Positions 16,917 to 25,325 of a DNA stretch of 64,000 nt are shown one piece after another. The position numbers and the translations under genes are program-made. The first letter of the stretch is position 1. Every line of letters begins with the position of its first letter. Origin of the DNA: Streptomyces sp. NRRL S-37 (GTDB lineage Bacteria > Actinomycetota > Actinomycetes > Streptomycetales > Streptomycetaceae); contig NZ_JOIZ01000013.1 in assembly GCF_000721605.1 (NCBI RefSeq), positions 124,001-188,000 on the forward strand, written 5' to 3'. The notes beneath the pieces were generated by a model. It saw only the letters and a list, made by a program, of their open reading frames with translations, was not told where the DNA came from and searched no databases.

Positions 16917-16935
16917 CCAGGTAAGGCATGCCTCA
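16917..16935. promoter_or_regulatory. candidate iron box (IdeR/DmdR type)
   Basis: CCAGGTAAGGCATGCCTCA agrees at 12 of 19 positions, by hand alignment, with the IdeR/DmdR consensus TTAGGTTAGGCTCACCTAA. It stands about 50 bases before the ferredoxin reductase start. The match is moderate, and iron regulation is inference. Confidence 0.35.
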
Positions 16936-16985
16936 GTCTAGGCTTCCGACCGAGTCGCCTGTCATCGCTCGAAGGGAACCTGACC

Positions 16986-18350
16986 ATGCCCCGCCCCCTG
17001 CGGGTAGCCATCGTCGGATCCGGCCCCGCCGGGATCTACGCCGCCGACGCCCTGCTCAAGTCCGACGTGGCCGCCGAACCGGGCGTGTCCATCGACATCT
17101 TCGAGCGGATGCCCGCGCCGTTCGGACTGATCCGGTACGGCGTCGCCCCCGACCACCCGCGGATCAAGGGCATCATCACGGCCCTGCACCAGGTGCTCGA
17201 CAAGCCGCAGATCCGTCTGTTCGGCAACGTCGACTACGGCACCGACCTCCACCTCGACGATCTGCGCGCGTTCTACGACGGTGTGATCTTCGCCACCGGC
17301 GCCATGGCCGACCGTGCGCTGGACGTGCCGGGCATCGACCTCGACGGCTCCTACGGCGCCGCCGACTTCGTCTCCTGGTACGACGGCCACCCGGACGTGC
17401 CGCGCACCTGGCCCCTCGACGCCGAGAAGGTCGCCGTGCTCGGCGTCGGCAACGTCGCCCTCGACGTGGCCCGCATCCTGGCCAAGACGGCCGACGAGCT
17501 GCTGCCCACCGAGATCCCGGCGAACGTGTACGAGGGTCTGAAGGCCAACAAGGCGCTGGAGGTCCACGTCTTCGGCCGCCGCGGCCCGGCGCAGGCGAAG
17601 TTCAGCCCGATGGAGCTGCGGGAGCTGGACCACTCCCCCAACATCGAGGTGATCGTCGACCCCGAGGACATCGACTACGACGAGGGCTCGATCGCCACCC
17701 GGCGCGGCAACAAGCAGGCCGACATGGTCGCCAAGACCCTGGAGAACTGGGCGATCCGCGATGTCGGCGACCGTCCGCACAAGCTGTTCCTGCACTTCTT
17801 CGAGTCGCCCACCGAGATCCTCGGTGAGGACGGCAAGGTCGTCGGTCTGCGCACCGAGCGCACCGAACTCGACGGGACCGGCAACGTCAGGGGGACCGGC
17901 GAGTTCAAGGACTGGGACGTCAGCGCGGTCTACCGGGCGGTGGGCTACCTCTCCGACAAGCTCCCCAAGCTGCCGTGGGACCTCGGCTCCGGCACGGTCC
18001 CGGACGAGGGCGGCCGCGTCATCCAGGAGACCGGCGAGCACCTGGACTCCACGTACGTCACCGGCTGGATCCGGCGCGGTCCGGTGGGCCTGATCGGCCA
18101 CACCAAGGGCGACGCCAACGAGACGGTGGGCAATCTGCTGGCGGACCACGCGGCCGGCCGGCTCCAGACCCCCGGCTCGCCCGCCCCGGAGGCCGTGGAC
18201 GCGTTCCTCGCCGAGCGCGGCATCCGCTTCACCACCTGGGACGGCTGGTACCGCCTGGACGCCGCGGAGAAGGCGCTGGGCGAGCCGCAGGGCCGTGAGC
18301 GCGTGAAGATCGTGGAGCGCGAGGACATGCTCCGCGAGAGCGGCGCCTGA
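16986..18350 (+). CDS. fprA: ferredoxin/adrenodoxin-type NADP reductase
   Basis: This 454-residue flavoprotein is homologous to mycobacterial FprA and mitochondrial adrenodoxin reductase. It passes electrons from NADPH through FAD to ferredoxins, which in Streptomyces often feed cytochromes P450. The start at ATG 16986 has GAAGGGA upstream. The FAD-binding site is VAIVGSGPAGIYAADALL at the N-terminus. It is followed by PFGLIRYGVAPDHPRIKGII, a second dinucleotide site VAVLGVGNVALDVARILA and the GWIRRGPVGLIGHTKGDANE signature near the C-terminus. Length and motifs are complete. The gene sits alone between the SpoIIE gene and a hairpin. Two candidate operators lie upstream, one resembling an iron box. 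Confidence 0.93.
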   Translation: MPRPLRVAIVGSGPAGIYAADALLKSDVAAEPGVSIDIFERMPAPFGLIRYGVAPDHPRIKGIITALHQVLDKPQIRLFGNVDYGTDLHLDDLRAFYDGVIFATGAMADRALDVPGIDLDGSYGAADFVSWYDGHPDVPRTWPLDAEKVAVLGVGNVALDVARILAKTADELLPTEIPANVYEGLKANKALEVHVFGRRGPAQAKFSPMELRELDHSPNIEVIVDPEDIDYDEGSIATRRGNKQADMVAKTLENWAIRDVGDRPHKLFLHFFESPTEILGEDGKVVGLRTERTELDGTGNVRGTGEFKDWDVSAVYRAVGYLSDKLPKLPWDLGSGTVPDEGGRVIQETGEHLDSTYVTGWIRRGPVGLIGHTKGDANETVGNLLADHAAGRLQTPGSPAPEAVDAFLAERGIRFTTWDGWYRLDAAEKALGEPQGRERVKIVEREDMLRESGA

Positions 18351-18378
18351 CCCCCTGCCCCGCGAGGGCTCATCCCCC

Positions 18379-18419
18379 GTGCGCCCGTCCGGTCCGTTCC
18401 CCGGACCGGACGGGCGCAC
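18379..18419. terminator. 18-base perfect hairpin between fprA and GH65 genes
   Basis: The stem 18379-18396 pairs perfectly with 18402-18419 around a 5-base loop. It lies between convergent genes and is a strong bidirectional terminator. Confidence 0.75.
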
Positions 18420-18424
18420 GTGTG

Positions 18425-20794
18425 TCAGTCCGGGAGGGCCAGGCGCTCCGTCTCGCCGGGCTGGAGGCGGACCGTGCGGTCCGGGAGGTGGACCTCGATC
18501 GGGGAGCGGCCGGAGGAGGGCACGGCGATCTCCAGCAGGCCGTGCTCCAGCCGCAGCCGGACACCCCAGTGGCCGTGGTAGCGCAGGGTGAAGCCGTAGG
18601 AGGAGAGTTCGGGCAGGGGTACCGGGTCGAGCCACAGGGCTCCGCCGCGGGTCTCCAGACCGGTCAGTCCGCGCTGCACCAGGTCGAGGGTGCCGGCCAT
18701 GGCGCCGAGGTGGATGCCCTCCCCGGTGGTGCCGCCCTGGATGTCGGCGATGTCCGCCTGGAGGGCCTCCTGGCAGAACTTCCAGGCGTCCGCGCGCCGG
18801 GCGCGGGCCAGCACCCAGCCGTGGACCAGGCCGCTGAGGGTGGAGCCGTGGCTGGTGCGGTGCAGGTAGTGGTCGACCGTGCGCCGCCAGGTCCGTTCGT
18901 CCAGGATCGTCCCCAGTCTGCGGAAGATCCCCCGGAGTTCGGCGGGTGAGAAGAGGTAGCCCAGCATCAGGACGTCCGCCTGCTTGGAGGCCTGGTACCG
19001 GTTGACGGTGTCGCCCTCGGCCTCCAGCAGCCGGTCCAGGCGCCGGATGTCGCCGTAGCGGCGCCGGTAGCCCCGCCAGTCGAGTTCGGCGAGTTCCCCG
19101 TACCCCTCGAACTGGCTGATGACGCCGTGGTGGAGGGGGACGTGGAGGGTGCGGGAGACCTCCTCCCACTTCTCCAGTTCCCTCGCGTCCAGTCCGGTCC
19201 GCTCGGCGAGTTCGCGGCGGCGCGGCTCGGGCAGGCCGCGCAGCACGTCCAGGGTGCGGGCGAGCACCCAGGCGGCCGTGACATTCGTGTACGCGTTGTC
19301 GTCGAGGCCCGGTTCGGTGGCGTCCGGGTAGGCGTCGTGGTACTCGTCGGGGCCGACCACGCCCTTGATGCGGTAGCGGCCCAGACGGTCGTCGAAGGTG
19401 GCGGAGTCCGCCCAGAAGCGGGAGATGTTCAGCAGCATCTCGGCGCCCTTGGTGTGCAGGAACTCCTGGTCGCCGCTGGCCTCGCAGTACTGCCAGACGT
19501 TGTACGCGATCGCCGATCCGACGTGGTGCTGGAGGCGGGAGTGGTCGGGCAGCCAGCGGCCGGAGCGGGGGTTGAGGTGCAGCTGCTGGGTCTCCTCCCG
19601 GCCGTCGCTGCCGCTCTGCCAGGGGTACATCGCGCCGTGGCGCCCGGCGTCCCGGGCGGCGGTGCGGGCGCGCTCCAGACGCCGGTGGCGGTGGTGCAGC
19701 AGCGCGCGGGAGATCTCGGGGAAGTGCAGGTTGAGGTACGGCAGGACGAACAGCTCGTCCCAGAAGACGTGCCCCCGGTACGCCTCGCCGTGCAGTCCCC
19801 GCGCGGGGACCCCCACGTCCAGGTCCGCGGTGTGCGGGGAGAGGGTCTGCAGGACGTGGAAGAGGTGCAGCCGCAGGATGCGGCCCGCCTCACCGGGTAC
19901 GTCCAGTTCGGCCCGGCGCCAGAGCTGGGCCCAGGCCGTCAGGTGCGGCGGGAGCAGTTCGTCGAAGCCGCCCGCCCGGACCACCCGGTCGACGGCGGCG
20001 TGCAGCGGGTCGCTGATCGCGGGGTCGCGGGAGGTGTGCAGGGCGACGATCTTGTCGACGGTGACGGTGTCCCCGGCGGCCAGGTCCAGCCGGGTGCTCT
20101 GCAGGGCGCGCGGGCGGTCGTGCCGGTTCGTGACGGGCGCGGGTGCCGTCAGCCGGGCGGCGAGCGCGATCCGGATGTCCGAGGTGCGGGTGCGGCAGCG
20201 CAGCCACACCGTGTCCGCGGAGGTCGTGCCGGTGAGCACATGGGTCAGATGACGGCCGTCCAGATCCCGGTAGCGTGGCACCCCGGCGTTGGTGACGTCG
20301 CCGTCGAGCGCCGCCTCGGTCTCCAGCGGCCCGGAGAAGCCCTCGGCGGTGAACTCGGTGCGCAGGCCCGCCAGATGGGGGTCGGCCATGTGGACGAAAC
20401 GGTGCTGGCGCACCAGGAGCGTCCGTCCGGCCCCCAGGCCGTACCGCGTCCTGCGCTCCAGGAGTCCGGAGGACAGGTGCAGGGTCTCGCCGTGGTCGAG
20501 CACGGGGGCGGTGTCGGGGGTGAGCCAGGGCTCGCCGGGGAGCCGGAAGCGCAGCGGCAGCCAGTTGGGCAGGTTGACCATGTCCTCGTTCTCGACGTGC
20601 CGTCCGGCGACCTCGGAGACGAGCCGGTTGTAGACGCCGGCCGCGTACGTGCCCGGGTAGTGCACCTCGTCCGCGGAACACTCCGGCAGCGCGCCCCGGG
20701 TCGCGAAGTATCCGTTGCCCAGGGTGCACAGCGACTCCCGCAGACGCTCGTCGGCGGGGTCGTAGCCCTCGTGCTCCCAGGTCCAGCCCGTCAC
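18425..20794 (-). CDS. glycoside hydrolase family 65 enzyme (disaccharide phosphorylase or hydrolase)
   Basis: This 789-residue cytoplasmic enzyme starts at a GTG behind GGGAGGAG. The N-terminal beta-sandwich begins WTWEHEGYDPADERLRESL. The (alpha/alpha)6 barrel contains HGEAYRGHVFWDELFVLPYL and the general acid Glu484 in VVGPDEYHD. The barrel also holds SKQADVLMLGYLF and the loop TSHGSTLSGLVHG, the His-Gly-Ser type of loop expected to hold phosphate in the phosphorylases. The C-terminal beta domain is present. Members act on maltose, trehalose, kojibiose or related glucosides, and sequence alone does not settle which. No phosphoglucomutase is adjacent, unlike the second GH65 gene in this window. 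It follows the DevS-like kinase gene on the same strand with a gap of 250 bases. Confidence 0.9.
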   Translation of the reverse strand: MTGWTWEHEGYDPADERLRESLCTLGNGYFATRGALPECSADEVHYPGTYAAGVYNRLVSEVAGRHVENEDMVNLPNWLPLRFRLPGEPWLTPDTAPVLDHGETLHLSSGLLERRTRYGLGAGRTLLVRQHRFVHMADPHLAGLRTEFTAEGFSGPLETEAALDGDVTNAGVPRYRDLDGRHLTHVLTGTTSADTVWLRCRTRTSDIRIALAARLTAPAPVTNRHDRPRALQSTRLDLAAGDTVTVDKIVALHTSRDPAISDPLHAAVDRVVRAGGFDELLPPHLTAWAQLWRRAELDVPGEAGRILRLHLFHVLQTLSPHTADLDVGVPARGLHGEAYRGHVFWDELFVLPYLNLHFPEISRALLHHRHRRLERARTAARDAGRHGAMYPWQSGSDGREETQQLHLNPRSGRWLPDHSRLQHHVGSAIAYNVWQYCEASGDQEFLHTKGAEMLLNISRFWADSATFDDRLGRYRIKGVVGPDEYHDAYPDATEPGLDDNAYTNVTAAWVLARTLDVLRGLPEPRRRELAERTGLDARELEKWEEVSRTLHVPLHHGVISQFEGYGELAELDWRGYRRRYGDIRRLDRLLEAEGDTVNRYQASKQADVLMLGYLFSPAELRGIFRRLGTILDERTWRRTVDHYLHRTSHGSTLSGLVHGWVLARARRADAWKFCQEALQADIADIQGGTTGEGIHLGAMAGTLDLVQRGLTGLETRGGALWLDPVPLPELSSYGFTLRYHGHWGVRLRLEHGLLEIAVPSSGRSPIEVHLPDRTVRLQPGETERLALPD

Positions 20795-21044
20795 TGCGAC
20801 GCTCCTCCCGCCGGCGGCCGCCGCCGCGGTGCCGCGCCGCGGCGGCCCGTCCCGGAGCGGTCACCGACGGTGGGACCCGCACCGGTCGTGGACGGACGGC
20901 CACCACGGCCGGCGACCGACCACCGGAGTACCCGCGGCGGACGCCCGGCACACCCGGACGGCCGTCGGCGGAAGGAGCATCACGGTGGCGGGCCGGGGGA
21001 CACCGCCCCCGGAGCGGACGGTCCGGAGGACGGGCCCGAACCGC

Positions 21045-22775
21045 CTACCGCTCCCCCACCGGCACGCGCCACAGCAGTGTGGTGCCCCCGTCGGCGGAGC
21101 CGGTGATGCCGAACGTGCCGCCCAGCCGTTCCGCGCGTTCGGCCATGTTGCGCAGGCCGCTGCGGCGGCCCCCGGCCGGGACGCCCACGCCGTTGTCCGC
21201 GACCGTCAGCCGTACCTCGCGGCCGTCGGTCTCGAGCACCACCTCGGCGCGGTCGGCGCGGGCGTGCCGGGCGATGTTGGTCAGTGCCTCGGAGAGCACG
21301 GCCACCAGGTGGTCGGCGGCCTCCTTGGAGACGTGGGTGTCGATCAGGCCCTCCATCCGCACGCTCGGGGGGAAGCCCAGCACGGACGCGGCCTCGCCGA
21401 CCACCCGTACGACGCGGGCCCGCAGGCCGGTTCCGCCCGCGCCCTCGTCGGCGGGCGAGCGCAGGCCGAAGATGGTCGACCGGATGATCTTGATGGTCTC
21501 GTCCAGGTCGTCCACGGCCCGCAGCACCCGCTCCGAGGCCTCCTTGTGCTCGATGAACCGGCCGGCGCTCTGCAGTGTCATACCGGTGGCGAACAGCCGC
21601 TGGATCGCCAGGTCGTGCAGGTCGCGGGCGATCCGGTCGCGGTCCTCGAGCACGGCGATCTGCTCGGCGTCCTGGCGGCGTTCCGCCAGCTCCATCGCCA
21701 CGGCCGCCTGGGCGGCGAACCCCTGCAGCGGTTCGATCTCCTTCTCCGTGAACGCGTTGCGGCCTGCGGCCCGCACCAGCAGGACGATGCCCCGCACCCC
21801 CTCGCCCGACCCGATGGGCACGGCGACCGCCGGACCGAGGGCCGGGTACCGCTGGGGGCCCGGGAAGGTCCGGTCGTCATGCGCGATGTCCGCGCTGGTG
21901 ACGGGGGCGGCACGGGTGAAGGCCCGGCCCAGCAGGCTGTCGTCGACGGGCAGGACGAGCCCGCGGTGGGTGTCCGCGCCCTGCCCGATGGCCAGCTCCA
22001 CGGTCAGCGAGTCGGTGTCGGCCATGGGCACCGCGACCACGGCGAGGGCGGCCCCGGTGATCTCCCGGGCACGTTCCGCGATGAGCGCGAGCGCCGAGCC
22101 GCGTTCGCTGCCGGACATCAGGCCGTGGGTGATCTCGGCGTTGGCCCGCAGCCAGCGCTCGCGCAGCCGGGACTCCTCGTACAGGCGGGCGTTGTCGATG
22201 GCGACGCCGGCGGCGACCGCGAGGGTGGACAGGACCGACTCGTCCTCCTCGTCGAAGTGCGCCCCGCCCCGCTTCTCGGTCAGGTACAGATTGCCGAAGA
22301 CCTGGTCGCGGACCCGGATGGGGACCCCGAGGAAGGTGTTCATCGGCGGGTGGTGGGCCGGGAACCCGTACGAGGCGGGATGGTCGGAGAGTTTCTCCAC
22401 CCGCAGCGGCTCCGGATGGCGGATCAGCTCACCGAGGATGCCGTGGCCCTCGGGGTAGTGGCCGATGCGGGCGATCTCCTCCTCGCTGACCCCGACGGTG
22501 TGGAAGGCGGACAGCCGCTTGCCGTCCGGGCCGATCACGCCCAGCGCGGCGTACTGCGCGTCCACCAGCGCCGCCGCGGCCTCCACGATGCTGTGCAGCA
22601 CCTGCTCCAGGTCGAGTTCCCGGCCGACCGAGAGGACGGCCTCCAGCAGGCTGTGCACCCGGTCGCGGGTGCCGCGGGCCGCGTCGATCCGCGCCTGGAG
22701 CTCCTCCAGCAGCTCGTCCAGCCTCAGCTGCGGTAGCCGTACGCGGGCGTCCTCGTCCCGTTCGGAGCCTGCCAC
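21045..22775 (-). CDS. DevS/DosS-like GAF sensor histidine kinase
   Basis: This 576-residue cytoplasmic kinase starts at a GTG behind GGGAGG. GAF-A (about residues 50-200) carries FPAHHPPMNTFLGVPIRVRD, matching the segment that holds the haem-binding histidine (His149) of Mycobacterium tuberculosis DosS. His141 or His142 is the likely ligand here. GAF-B (about 220-365) follows, then the HisKA_3 dimerisation helix with phospho-acceptor His387 (RIARDLHDLAIQRLF). The ATPase has EALTNIARHARADRA, NGVGVP and a GLRNMAERA box. In mycobacteria this kinase senses O2, NO and CO and phosphorylates DosR. The gene is divergent from a flavohaemoglobin, with a DosR-type palindrome between. No response regulator gene is adjacent. 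Confidence 0.93.
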   Translation of the reverse strand: MAGSERDEDARVRLPQLRLDELLEELQARIDAARGTRDRVHSLLEAVLSVGRELDLEQVLHSIVEAAAALVDAQYAALGVIGPDGKRLSAFHTVGVSEEEIARIGHYPEGHGILGELIRHPEPLRVEKLSDHPASYGFPAHHPPMNTFLGVPIRVRDQVFGNLYLTEKRGGAHFDEEDESVLSTLAVAAGVAIDNARLYEESRLRERWLRANAEITHGLMSGSERGSALALIAERAREITGAALAVVAVPMADTDSLTVELAIGQGADTHRGLVLPVDDSLLGRAFTRAAPVTSADIAHDDRTFPGPQRYPALGPAVAVPIGSGEGVRGIVLLVRAAGRNAFTEKEIEPLQGFAAQAAVAMELAERRQDAEQIAVLEDRDRIARDLHDLAIQRLFATGMTLQSAGRFIEHKEASERVLRAVDDLDETIKIIRSTIFGLRSPADEGAGGTGLRARVVRVVGEAASVLGFPPSVRMEGLIDTHVSKEAADHLVAVLSEALTNIARHARADRAEVVLETDGREVRLTVADNGVGVPAGGRRSGLRNMAERAERLGGTFGITGSADGGTTLLWRVPVGER

Positions 22776-23116
22776 CCGTGTGCCTCCCGTCCCTTCGTCC
22801 GACGCCGTGACCGGCGCACCCGGCCGGCGCCCCGGTAACGGTCCAGTAAAGGCGACGGTACGGCATGGGCCGGGCGGCCGGACCGGCGGGGACCGCGGGC
22901 GGGCGGGCGGCCCGCCGCGCCGGACGGGCCGGTCGGCCCTGTCCCCGGTCGCCCTCCGGGGCCGGAGGTCCCCTTCCGGTGGGACGACGGTCCCGAGTCA
23001 CCCCCGGCGGACCCGTTACCCGGGGAAACAGGCATGCCGGGTTGCTATACAGGTGCTGCCGCCGGTCCGGATCCGCGGTCCAACCCGCTTTCCCCGTCCC
23101 GCCCCTGGGAGACTTC
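22776..23116. other. divergent promoter region of kinase and flavohaemoglobin
   Basis: These 341 bases separate the two divergent starts and hold no gene. They include the GGGAC-N4-GTCCC palindrome at 22981-22994. A TATACA hexamer at 23046-23051 is a possible -10 element for the flavohaemoglobin. Confidence 0.55.
22981..22994. promoter_or_regulatory. DosR/DevR-type palindrome
   Basis: GGGACGACGGTCCC has the arms GGGAC and GTCCC with a 4-base spacer. This is the core arrangement of the mycobacterial DosR box (GGGACTWWAGTCCC). It lies in the divergent region between the DevS-like kinase and the flavohaemoglobin, 123 bases before the latter start. Confidence 0.55.
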
Positions 23117-24610
23117 ATGCTGTCCGAAGAGTCCGCCGCAGTACTGCGGGCCACCCTGCCCGCCGTGGCCGGGGCCCTCGACGAGATCACCACGCGTTTC
23201 TACGGCTCGATGTTCCGTGACCGGCCCGAACTGCTGGACGGCCTGTTCAACCGGGGCAACCAGGCCAGCGGCGCCCAGCGCCGGGCGCTCGCCGGGTCCA
23301 TAGCCGGTTTCGCCCAAGCGCTGCTCGCCGACCCGGACACCCGCCCGGACGCCCTGCTGTCCCGGATCGCCCACAAGCACGTGGCGGTCGGGATCACCGA
23401 CGACCAGTACACGATCGTGCACAAGTACCTGTTCGGCGCGATCGCCGAGGTGCTGGGCGACGCGGTGACGCCCGAGGTCGCCGCCGCCTGGGACGAGGTG
23501 TACTGGCTGATGGCCGGCGCCCTCATCGCGCAGGAGGCGCGCCTGTACCACGAGGCCGGTGTCGAGGCGGGCGGCATCTGGCGCCCGTGGACGGTGGTGG
23601 AGCGCCACGAGGAGACGGACGACGTGGTGTCGTTCCTGCTGCGCCCCGCCGACGGCGAGCCCGCCCCGCCGGCCCGCGCGGGCCAGTACGTCAGCGTGAA
23701 GGTGCTCATGCCCGACGGGGTGCACCAGCTCCGCCAGTACAGCCTGTCCTCGGACCCCGGGGACGAACTGCGCCGCATCACCGTCAAGCGGGTCGCCGGA
23801 GCGGACGGCGCACCGGACGGCGAGGTCTCCAACCTGCTGCACGAACGGACCGGCACCGGGGACGAGCTGATGCTGTCCGTACCCGCCGGCGACGTGGCGC
23901 TCGACGAGGCCGGCACCCCGCTGGTCCTGGTCTCGGCGGGCATCGGCTGCACCCCGATGCTGGGCATGCTCGCCCGGCTGGCCGCCACCGGCTCCACCCG
24001 GCGGGTGCTCGTCCTGCACGCCGACGGCTCGCCCGCCGAGCACGCGCTGCGCGCCGAGACCCGCGAGACCGTGAACGCGCTGACCGACGCGGAGGCGGTC
24101 TTCTGGTACGAGCGTCCCGGCCCGGAGGAGCCCGACGCCCGCGACGGCCTGATGGACCTCGCGGGGATCGACGTCCCGGCGGACGTGACGGTGTACCTGT
24201 GCGGCCCGCTGCCGTTCATGCGCGCCGTGCGCGGCGGGCTGCTCGACGCCGGGGTGCCCGCCCGCTCCATCCACTACGAGGTCTTCGGCCCCGACCTGTG
24301 GCTGCCGGATCAGACCTCGAGCTCGGACTCGATCCGGCGCAGCTGGTGCCGCGCCATGGCCAGGTTGGCCCGGCTGCCGTCGAGCACCAGGTACAGGAAG
24401 AGGCCGTTGCCGCCGCGCCCCTTGAGCAGGCGGATGAGGTGGTACTGGCTGTTCAGGGTGATCAGGATGTCCTCGATCTCCTCGTTCAGCCCCAGGTGTT
24501 CCATGGTGCGCAGCTTGGACCGCACGACGTCGGTGTTGCCGGCGGCGGCGACCTCCAGGTTGAAGTCCTTGCCGCCGCCCAGCGTGCCGAGGGCCATGCC
24601 GCTGGTGTAG
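23117..24610 (+). CDS. hmp: flavohaemoglobin (NO dioxygenase) with unusual antisense C-terminal extension
   Basis: The first 398 residues form a complete flavohaemoglobin, which converts NO and O2 to nitrate using NADPH and FAD. The start is ATG 23117 behind GGGAG. The globin domain has Tyr29, Gln54 and the proximal His88 (HKHVAVGI). The FAD domain has RQYSLSS. The NAD domain has SAGIGCTPMLGML and YLCGPLPFM and ends in IHYEVFGPDLWLPDQ, where the family normally stops. Here no stop codon follows, and the frame runs on for 99 residues to 24610. That tail is rich in Arg, Ser and Pro and lies fully antisense to the convergent roadblock gene. A lost stop codon is the simplest reading. The extension is probably not a functional domain. 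Confidence 0.9.
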   Translation: MLSEESAAVLRATLPAVAGALDEITTRFYGSMFRDRPELLDGLFNRGNQASGAQRRALAGSIAGFAQALLADPDTRPDALLSRIAHKHVAVGITDDQYTIVHKYLFGAIAEVLGDAVTPEVAAAWDEVYWLMAGALIAQEARLYHEAGVEAGGIWRPWTVVERHEETDDVVSFLLRPADGEPAPPARAGQYVSVKVLMPDGVHQLRQYSLSSDPGDELRRITVKRVAGADGAPDGEVSNLLHERTGTGDELMLSVPAGDVALDEAGTPLVLVSAGIGCTPMLGMLARLAATGSTRRVLVLHADGSPAEHALRAETRETVNALTDAEAVFWYERPGPEEPDARDGLMDLAGIDVPADVTVYLCGPLPFMRAVRGGLLDAGVPARSIHYEVFGPDLWLPDQTSSSDSIRRSWCRAMARLARLPSSTRYRKRPLPPRPLSRRMRWYWLFRVIRMSSISSFSPRCSMVRSLDRTTSVLPAAATSRLKSLPPPSVPRAMPLV

Positions 24611-24684
24611 TCGACGAGCGCGGCGGCCGTCGCGCCGTCGATGGAGCTGAGGCATTCCTTGAGCGAGGTCTCGGTGTTGGCCAT
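24310..24684 (-). CDS. roadblock/LC7-type protein (last gene of the cluster)
   Basis: This 124-residue protein of the roadblock/longin-like fold starts at ATG 24684 behind GAAAGGA. Visible elements are AAALVDYTSGMALGTLGGGK (strand-turn-strand), EDILITLNSQYHLIRLL and the strand GNGLFLYLVLDGSRANLAMA. It is a paralogue of the protein encoded at 26099-26500, sharing the DxxSGxALG, ILITxxxxYHLLR and FLYLxLDxxxxNLAxAR patterns. Roadblock proteins usually dimerise and regulate small Ras-like GTPases (MglB with MglA; CvnB with CvnD), but no GTPase gene is present here. Its coding strand is overlapped antisense by the tail of the flavohaemoglobin frame. Confidence 0.9.
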   Translation of the reverse strand: MANTETSLKECLSSIDGATAAALVDYTSGMALGTLGGGKDFNLEVAAAGNTDVVRSKLRTMEHLGLNEEIEDILITLNSQYHLIRLLKGRGGNGLFLYLVLDGSRANLAMARHQLRRIESELEV

Positions 24685-24768
24685 GGGACGTGTCCTTTCG
24701 GTCGTGACAGGTGATTCGGGCCGGCCGCCGGGTCGTACGGAGGCGTCCGGCCGGGGGAAAGCCGGGAG

Positions 24769-25287
24769 TCAGCCGCCGGGCTGGGGCCGGGGCCGGTGGA
24801 CGGGCCGCTGCGGGGTCCGTACCGGGAGGGTGCCGATGGGCCGGGCCGGGTCCGGCGCCGGCGCGGGGGTCTCCCGGGTCGTGAGCCGGTCGGCGTGCCG
24901 TCCTCCGCCCGGGCCGCTGTGGGTGTCCACCAGTTCCGCGATCCGGGCGCCGCTGCGCCGGCCCTCCAGGTGCAGCCGGCCCACGTTGACCCGGTCGTCG
25001 GCGAGGAGGGTGAGGACGGCGGTGGTGCCGGCCGCGTAGGTGGCGATATAGCCCTGGCTGCCGCGCACCAGGAGCTCGCGGAACTCGCCGCGGGCGGCGG
25101 CGTCCGCCATCCGGTACGCGACGCCGAGCGCGGCGGCGGTGAGCGCGGCCAGCCCCTCCGGTTCGGTCTCGGGGACGTCGTGGGCGAGGACGAGTCCGTC
25201 GACGGTGGCCGCGAGGGAGCCCGCCAGCTTGGGTATACGGGTGCGGAGCCGACGCAGTTCGTCCAGCACGTCGGTCTCGACGGCCAT
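24769..25287 (-). CDS. roadblock/LC7 domain protein with Pro-rich tail
   Basis: This 172-residue protein starts at ATG 25287 with GAAAGGAG upstream. Residues about 5-120 form a classic roadblock domain, with IPKLAGSLAATVDGLVLAHD, then ALTAAALGVAYRMADAAARG and VRGSQGYIATYAAGTTAVLT followed by LLADDRVNVGRLHLEGRRSG. The final 50 residues are Pro/Arg/Thr-rich and probably disordered. It lies third in a same-strand group, 38 bases after the DUF4388-like gene and 84 bases before the next roadblock gene. It probably forms homo- or heterodimers with the other roadblock proteins. Confidence 0.9.
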   Translation of the reverse strand: MAVETDVLDELRRLRTRIPKLAGSLAATVDGLVLAHDVPETEPEGLAALTAAALGVAYRMADAAARGEFRELLVRGSQGYIATYAAGTTAVLTLLADDRVNVGRLHLEGRRSGARIAELVDTHSGPGGGRHADRLTTRETPAPAPDPARPIGTLPVRTPQRPVHRPRPQPGG

Positions 25288-25325
25288 GAGCAGTCTCCTT
25301 TCGGCACGCTGTCGGCGCGCGCGGA

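Noticed and set aside
19127..21106. 659-codon plus-strand frame opposite the GH65 gene
   Set aside because: Shadow of GH65. The translated sequence lacks any family pattern.
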